Source: Rhodospirillaceae bacterium
Lineage (GTDB): Bacteria > Pseudomonadota > Alphaproteobacteria > GCA-2731375
Reading direction: 5' to 3'
NCBI GenBank assembly: GCA_018660265.1
Contig: JABJKS010000072.1
Span: forward strand, 1 to 64,000
Length of the DNA stretch: 64,000 nt
In this document: positions 61,954 to 64,000 of the stretch, piece by piece
Numbering within the stretch: position 1 is the first letter of the stretch
Layout: each line of letters starts with the position of its first letter
Position numbers and translations under genes: made by a program
The notes under the pieces: generated by a model
Database searches by the model: none
What the model saw: the letters and a program-made list of their open reading frames with translations, nothing else
What the model was told of the DNA's origin: nothing

Positions 61954-62685
61954 ATGCTTGTTCTGGCATTTGATACCGCCCAAGGGGCCTGTTCCGCCGC
62001 AATTTCCCGGCACGGCGAATTGCTGGCGCATGATCATGAGCGCATGCAGCGCGGCCATGCGGAGAAACTGCTTCCCAAGATCGAAATGGTGCGGCGACGG
62101 GCCGGGATCGATTATGCCGATTTGGATCTGATCGCGGTGACAATAGGGCCCGGCACTTTCACCGGTGTTCGTGTTGGCCTTGCCGCGGCACGCGCCCTTG
62201 CCTTAGTCCATAAGACGCCCATTCTTGGCATCGGCACATTGGAGTTGTTGGCCCAGGGTGTCCTTGCATTGGCATCGGGGGCATCAGGGGCATCAGGGGC
62301 ATCAGGGGCACCTATGGATTGTGGCGTAATCGCCGCAATAGATGCCCGGCGCGGCGAGCTTTATAGTCAGGCGTTTGATCCCGCCGGCGTGGCGATCGCC
62401 CAGCCAACGGTGGGACAAATCGAAAAAATAGGAATGGATATTACTGCCTTTGACCTGTCGTCCGGCGTGATCGTCGGGACCGGCGCCGAACTTTTAAAGG
62501 CTGTACTGCCCGGTTGGCGGATCGAACCGCGCATAATGTTCCCAGATGCTGCCGTGCTTGCCCTGGCAGCGGACGGTTGGCGTGATCGGGCCTCGAAAAC
62601 AGCCCCATCGCCCCTGTATCTACGCGCACCCGATGCCCGTCTGCCGGGACAAAAGGGACAGGCAGCGCCGACAACGGTCGCATGA
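61954..62685 (+). CDS. tsaB: tRNA t6A37 threonylcarbamoyl complex subunit TsaB
   Basis: 243-residue TsaB, the ASKHA-fold partner of TsaD in t6A37 tRNA modification. LVLAFDTAQGACSAAI, HAEKLLPKIEMV, LIAVTIGPGTFTGVRVGLAAARALA and AAIDARRGELYSQAF are diagnostic. A Ser-Gly-Ala tract (ASGASGASGASGA, residues about 107-119) comes from a 9-bp DNA repeat and is not a usual family feature. Its stop overlaps the rimI start by 4 bp (ATGA). Confidence 0.93.
   Translation: MLVLAFDTAQGACSAAISRHGELLAHDHERMQRGHAEKLLPKIEMVRRRAGIDYADLDLIAVTIGPGTFTGVRVGLAAARALALVHKTPILGIGTLELLAQGVLALASGASGASGASGAPMDCGVIAAIDARRGELYSQAFDPAGVAIAQPTVGQIEKIGMDITAFDLSSGVIVGTGAELLKAVLPGWRIEPRIMFPDAAVLALAADGWRDRASKTAPSPLYLRAPDARLPGQKGQAAPTTVA
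62272..62307 (+). repeat. 9-bp in-frame tandem repeat in tsaB
   Basis: Four copies of GCATC(A/G)GGG in frame, encoding the repeated Ala-Ser-Gly tract in an exposed loop of TsaB. Confidence 0.9.
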
Positions 62686-63173
62686 AACTGGAATTCGCCG
62701 ACGCCGATGGAACCAGTTCAACGCTGTTGGCCGCCCTGCATGCTCAATGCTTTTCGGAAGGTTGGCGCGAGGATGCCTTTGCCAGTTTGTTGGCGATGCC
62801 GGGGGCCTTCGCCTTAATTTTGGGCCCGGGTTCTGAGGACAATGGTGGTGCCGTCGCCACACCTGTAGGTTTTGCCCTGGCCCGGGCAATTGGTGGCGAA
62901 AGCGAAATCATCACGCTTGGTGTGCTGCCGGGGCGTCGCGAAAAGGGCGTCGGTGCCGCATTAGTGGCTGCTGTCGCGGCAAAGGCCCGGGATATGGCCA
63001 GTGCGGAATTGTTTTTGGAAGTTGCCGCTGACAATGTCGCAGCCATTGCACTTTACAAAGCAACGGGCTTCGTGGCCGTCGGACGGCGTAAGGACTATTA
63101 TCAAAATAAAAACGCGACCGATGCCGGCAACGTTTCGCAAATTGATGCCATCGTTATGCGCCGGACGCTTTGA
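62682..63173 (+). CDS. rimI: Ribosomal-protein-alanine N-acetyltransferase (RimI-like)
   Basis: 163-residue GNAT protein. ALHAQCFSEGWREDAFASLL and GFALARAIGGESEIITLGVLPGRREKGVGAALVAAVAAKA (acetyl-CoA loop R-x-x-G-V-G) followed by LEVAADNVAAIALYKATGFVAVGRRKDYY are the RimI pattern. The tsaB-rimI pair is conserved widely in alphaproteobacteria; the ATGA overlap indicates coupled translation. RimI acetylates the N-terminus of ribosomal protein S18. Confidence 0.92.
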   Translation: MKLEFADADGTSSTLLAALHAQCFSEGWREDAFASLLAMPGAFALILGPGSEDNGGAVATPVGFALARAIGGESEIITLGVLPGRREKGVGAALVAAVAAKARDMASAELFLEVAADNVAAIALYKATGFVAVGRRKDYYQNKNATDAGNVSQIDAIVMRRTL

Positions 63174-63196
63174 TGCAAATTTGGTTGCTTGTCCAA

Positions 63197-63451
63197 TTAT
63201 TGTGCTTTTTCGATGACGAGGAGGTAAGGACCGTCGGGTTCGTTTGGATTTTCCGGCTCAAGCGAGATAACTTTGTGCCCGTGTTCGCGTACGGAGCGTG
63301 GAACATTTAACAAAGGTTCCGGGCCAAGCAATCGTACAGTTGCTATCTCACCAATCGACAAGGATTCAATCAATAGTTTAGTTCGAACAAATGTCATCGG
63401 ACAAATTTGTTGCGTTATGTCTAGAAATGTTCCAACAATTTCGGTGTTCAT
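63197..63451 (-). CDS. TusA-family sulfurtransferase-like protein
   Basis: 84 residues. DITQQICPMTFVRTKLLIESLSIGE contains the TusA motif CPxxxxxxK with Cys17 as the expected persulfide carrier. The rest (EHGHKVISLEPENPNEPDGPYLLVIEK) completes the two-layer fold. TusA-like proteins pass sulfur to tRNA thiolation, Fe-S or molybdenum cofactor systems; which one applies here is not evident. It is divergent from the MucR gene and convergent with rimI. Confidence 0.87.
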   Translation of the reverse strand: MNTEIVGTFLDITQQICPMTFVRTKLLIESLSIGEIATVRLLGPEPLLNVPRSVREHGHKVISLEPENPNEPDGPYLLVIEKAQ

Positions 63452-63594
63452 TATGCATTACCAAATATAAACAGAATTAATGCTGCAATACAGTTGCTCT
63501 ATTGATTAGTGTGGAATATAATATCCTGATAATGTTCACATTTTGAATCCTGTGCATTTGAAATTGCTTAGATACTTACGAAGGAATTAATTAC

Positions 63595-64000
63595 ATGTCG
63601 GAACAGGGCGTTGATCTTAGCGAGTTGTTGACCTTAACTGCTGATATTGTTGCATCGCACGTCTCAAATAATGGTGTTCCTGTCAGCGAATTACCACAAT
63701 TGATTCAACAAGTTTATGCAACATTAGCAGAACTTGGTAAGGAAGCACCGGCGGCAGCGGAAAAACCACAGCCAGCGGTGCCGATCCGCAAATCAATTAC
63801 GCCCGACTTTATCATTTGTTTGGAAGATGGCAAAAAGCTGAAAATGCTGAAACGGCATCTGAAAACGGCTTACGACATGACACCGGATCAATATCGTGAC
63901 CGCTGGGGGCTGGCTTCGGATTATCCCATGGTTGCGCCCAACTATGCCGAACAGCGGCGGGATTTGGCAAAAAAGATTGGCTTGGGCACATCGCGAAGCC
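63595..64000 (+). CDS. mucR: MucR/Ros-family transcriptional regulator (3' end cut off)
   Basis: 135 codons up to the right edge; the stop is not in the window. After a helical N-terminal part (LSELLTLTADIVASHVSNN) comes the zinc-finger core PDFIICLEDGKKLKMLKRHLKTAYDMTPDQYRDRWGLASDYPM, the MucR/Ros signature. One half of the usual Cys2His2 finger is C-x-E-D-G-K-K, as in MucR. ATG 63595 has AAGGAA upstream. MucR proteins control exopolysaccharide, motility and the cell cycle, and are nearly confined to alphaproteobacteria. Confidence 0.92.
   Translation, partial: MSEQGVDLSELLTLTADIVASHVSNNGVPVSELPQLIQQVYATLAELGKEAPAAAEKPQPAVPIRKSITPDFIICLEDGKKLKMLKRHLKTAYDMTPDQYRDRWGLASDYPMVAPNYAEQRRDLAKKIGLGTSRS

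Noticed and set aside
1-64000. tRNA, rRNA or integrase-flanked attachment site
   Set aside because: No tRNA-like or rRNA segment and no integrase gene were recognised on either strand by eye; a covariance-model scan would be needed to be certain.

Overview
The window looks like chromosomal DNA of a free-living alphaproteobacterium, probably from or near the Rhodospirillales. The grounds are a MucR/Ros-type regulator at the right end, a DUF1127 protein, a GcvA-type LysR regulator, moderately GC-rich coding sequence, and an anaerobic aromatic gene set of the Magnetospirillum/Thauera kind. This is judged from motifs alone; no database search was run. No rRNA, tRNA or CRISPR array was recognised.

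Left part (1-11.2 kb): a sugar/lactone-type catabolic region. It holds the start of a secreted protein, an aldo/keto reductase, an FAD-linked 2-hydroxyacid dehydrogenase, a periplasmic cyclase-family hydrolase, and a tightly coupled five-gene ribose-type ABC operon. In that operon one permease is fused to an SMP-30/strictosidine-synthase-like lactonase domain, and a second, free lactonase follows.

11.3-24.6 kb: a transposase remnant and a multi-hairpin palindromic element, an MsbA-like ABC exporter, a pentapeptide-repeat protein, a fused indolepyruvate:ferredoxin oxidoreductase, an Hpt protein, a class III CoA-transferase, a SprA-like HExxH protein, wecC next to an internally deleted wecB, and an HMG-CoA reductase with all four catalytic residues, which is uncommon in proteobacteria.

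24.6-36 kb: the anaerobic aromatic core. bcrC-bcrB-bcrA-bcrD and an Alvin-type 2[4Fe-4S] ferredoxin encode ATP-dependent class I benzoyl-CoA reductase and its electron donor. The same strand continues into a DUF2249 protein, a polytopic membrane protein resembling heme-copper/NnrS proteins, and a hemerythrin-like protein, which suggests an O2/NO-handling tail. Divergently, korA-korB (2-oxoacid:ferredoxin oxidoreductase, likely the ferredoxin reducer) overlap a rubrerythrin-like gene. A GNAT gene and a cysteine-free Rrf2 regulator follow. The usual ring-hydrolysis genes dch/oah/had are not recognisable here.

36-50 kb: an Imm33-like orphan and a ParDE module, then acyl-CoA metabolism (SDR, two enoyl-CoA hydratase family proteins, a zinc-less quinone oxidoreductase, two acyl-CoA ligases), a Tat-exported alpha-carbonic anhydrase, a membrane pentapeptide-repeat protein, a HupE/UreJ remnant, methylmalonate-semialdehyde dehydrogenase, an AFG1/ZapE ATPase and an HpcH/HpaI aldolase.

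50-64 kb: a split methylmalonyl-CoA mutase, then an accessory islet (ImmA/IrrE peptidase and Xre regulator, divergent from a protein with an E2-ubiquitin-conjugating-like Cys motif and a SEC-C-like CxC...CC cluster, plus a 48-residue ORF). Housekeeping follows: alpha/beta hydrolase, asd, LysR, DUF1127, Bax-like glucosaminidase, polysaccharide deacetylase, RutE-like nitroreductase, tsaB, rimI, a TusA-like protein and mucR. Four short tandem repeats (9, 9, 11 and 12 bp units) cluster at 58.4-62.3 kb.
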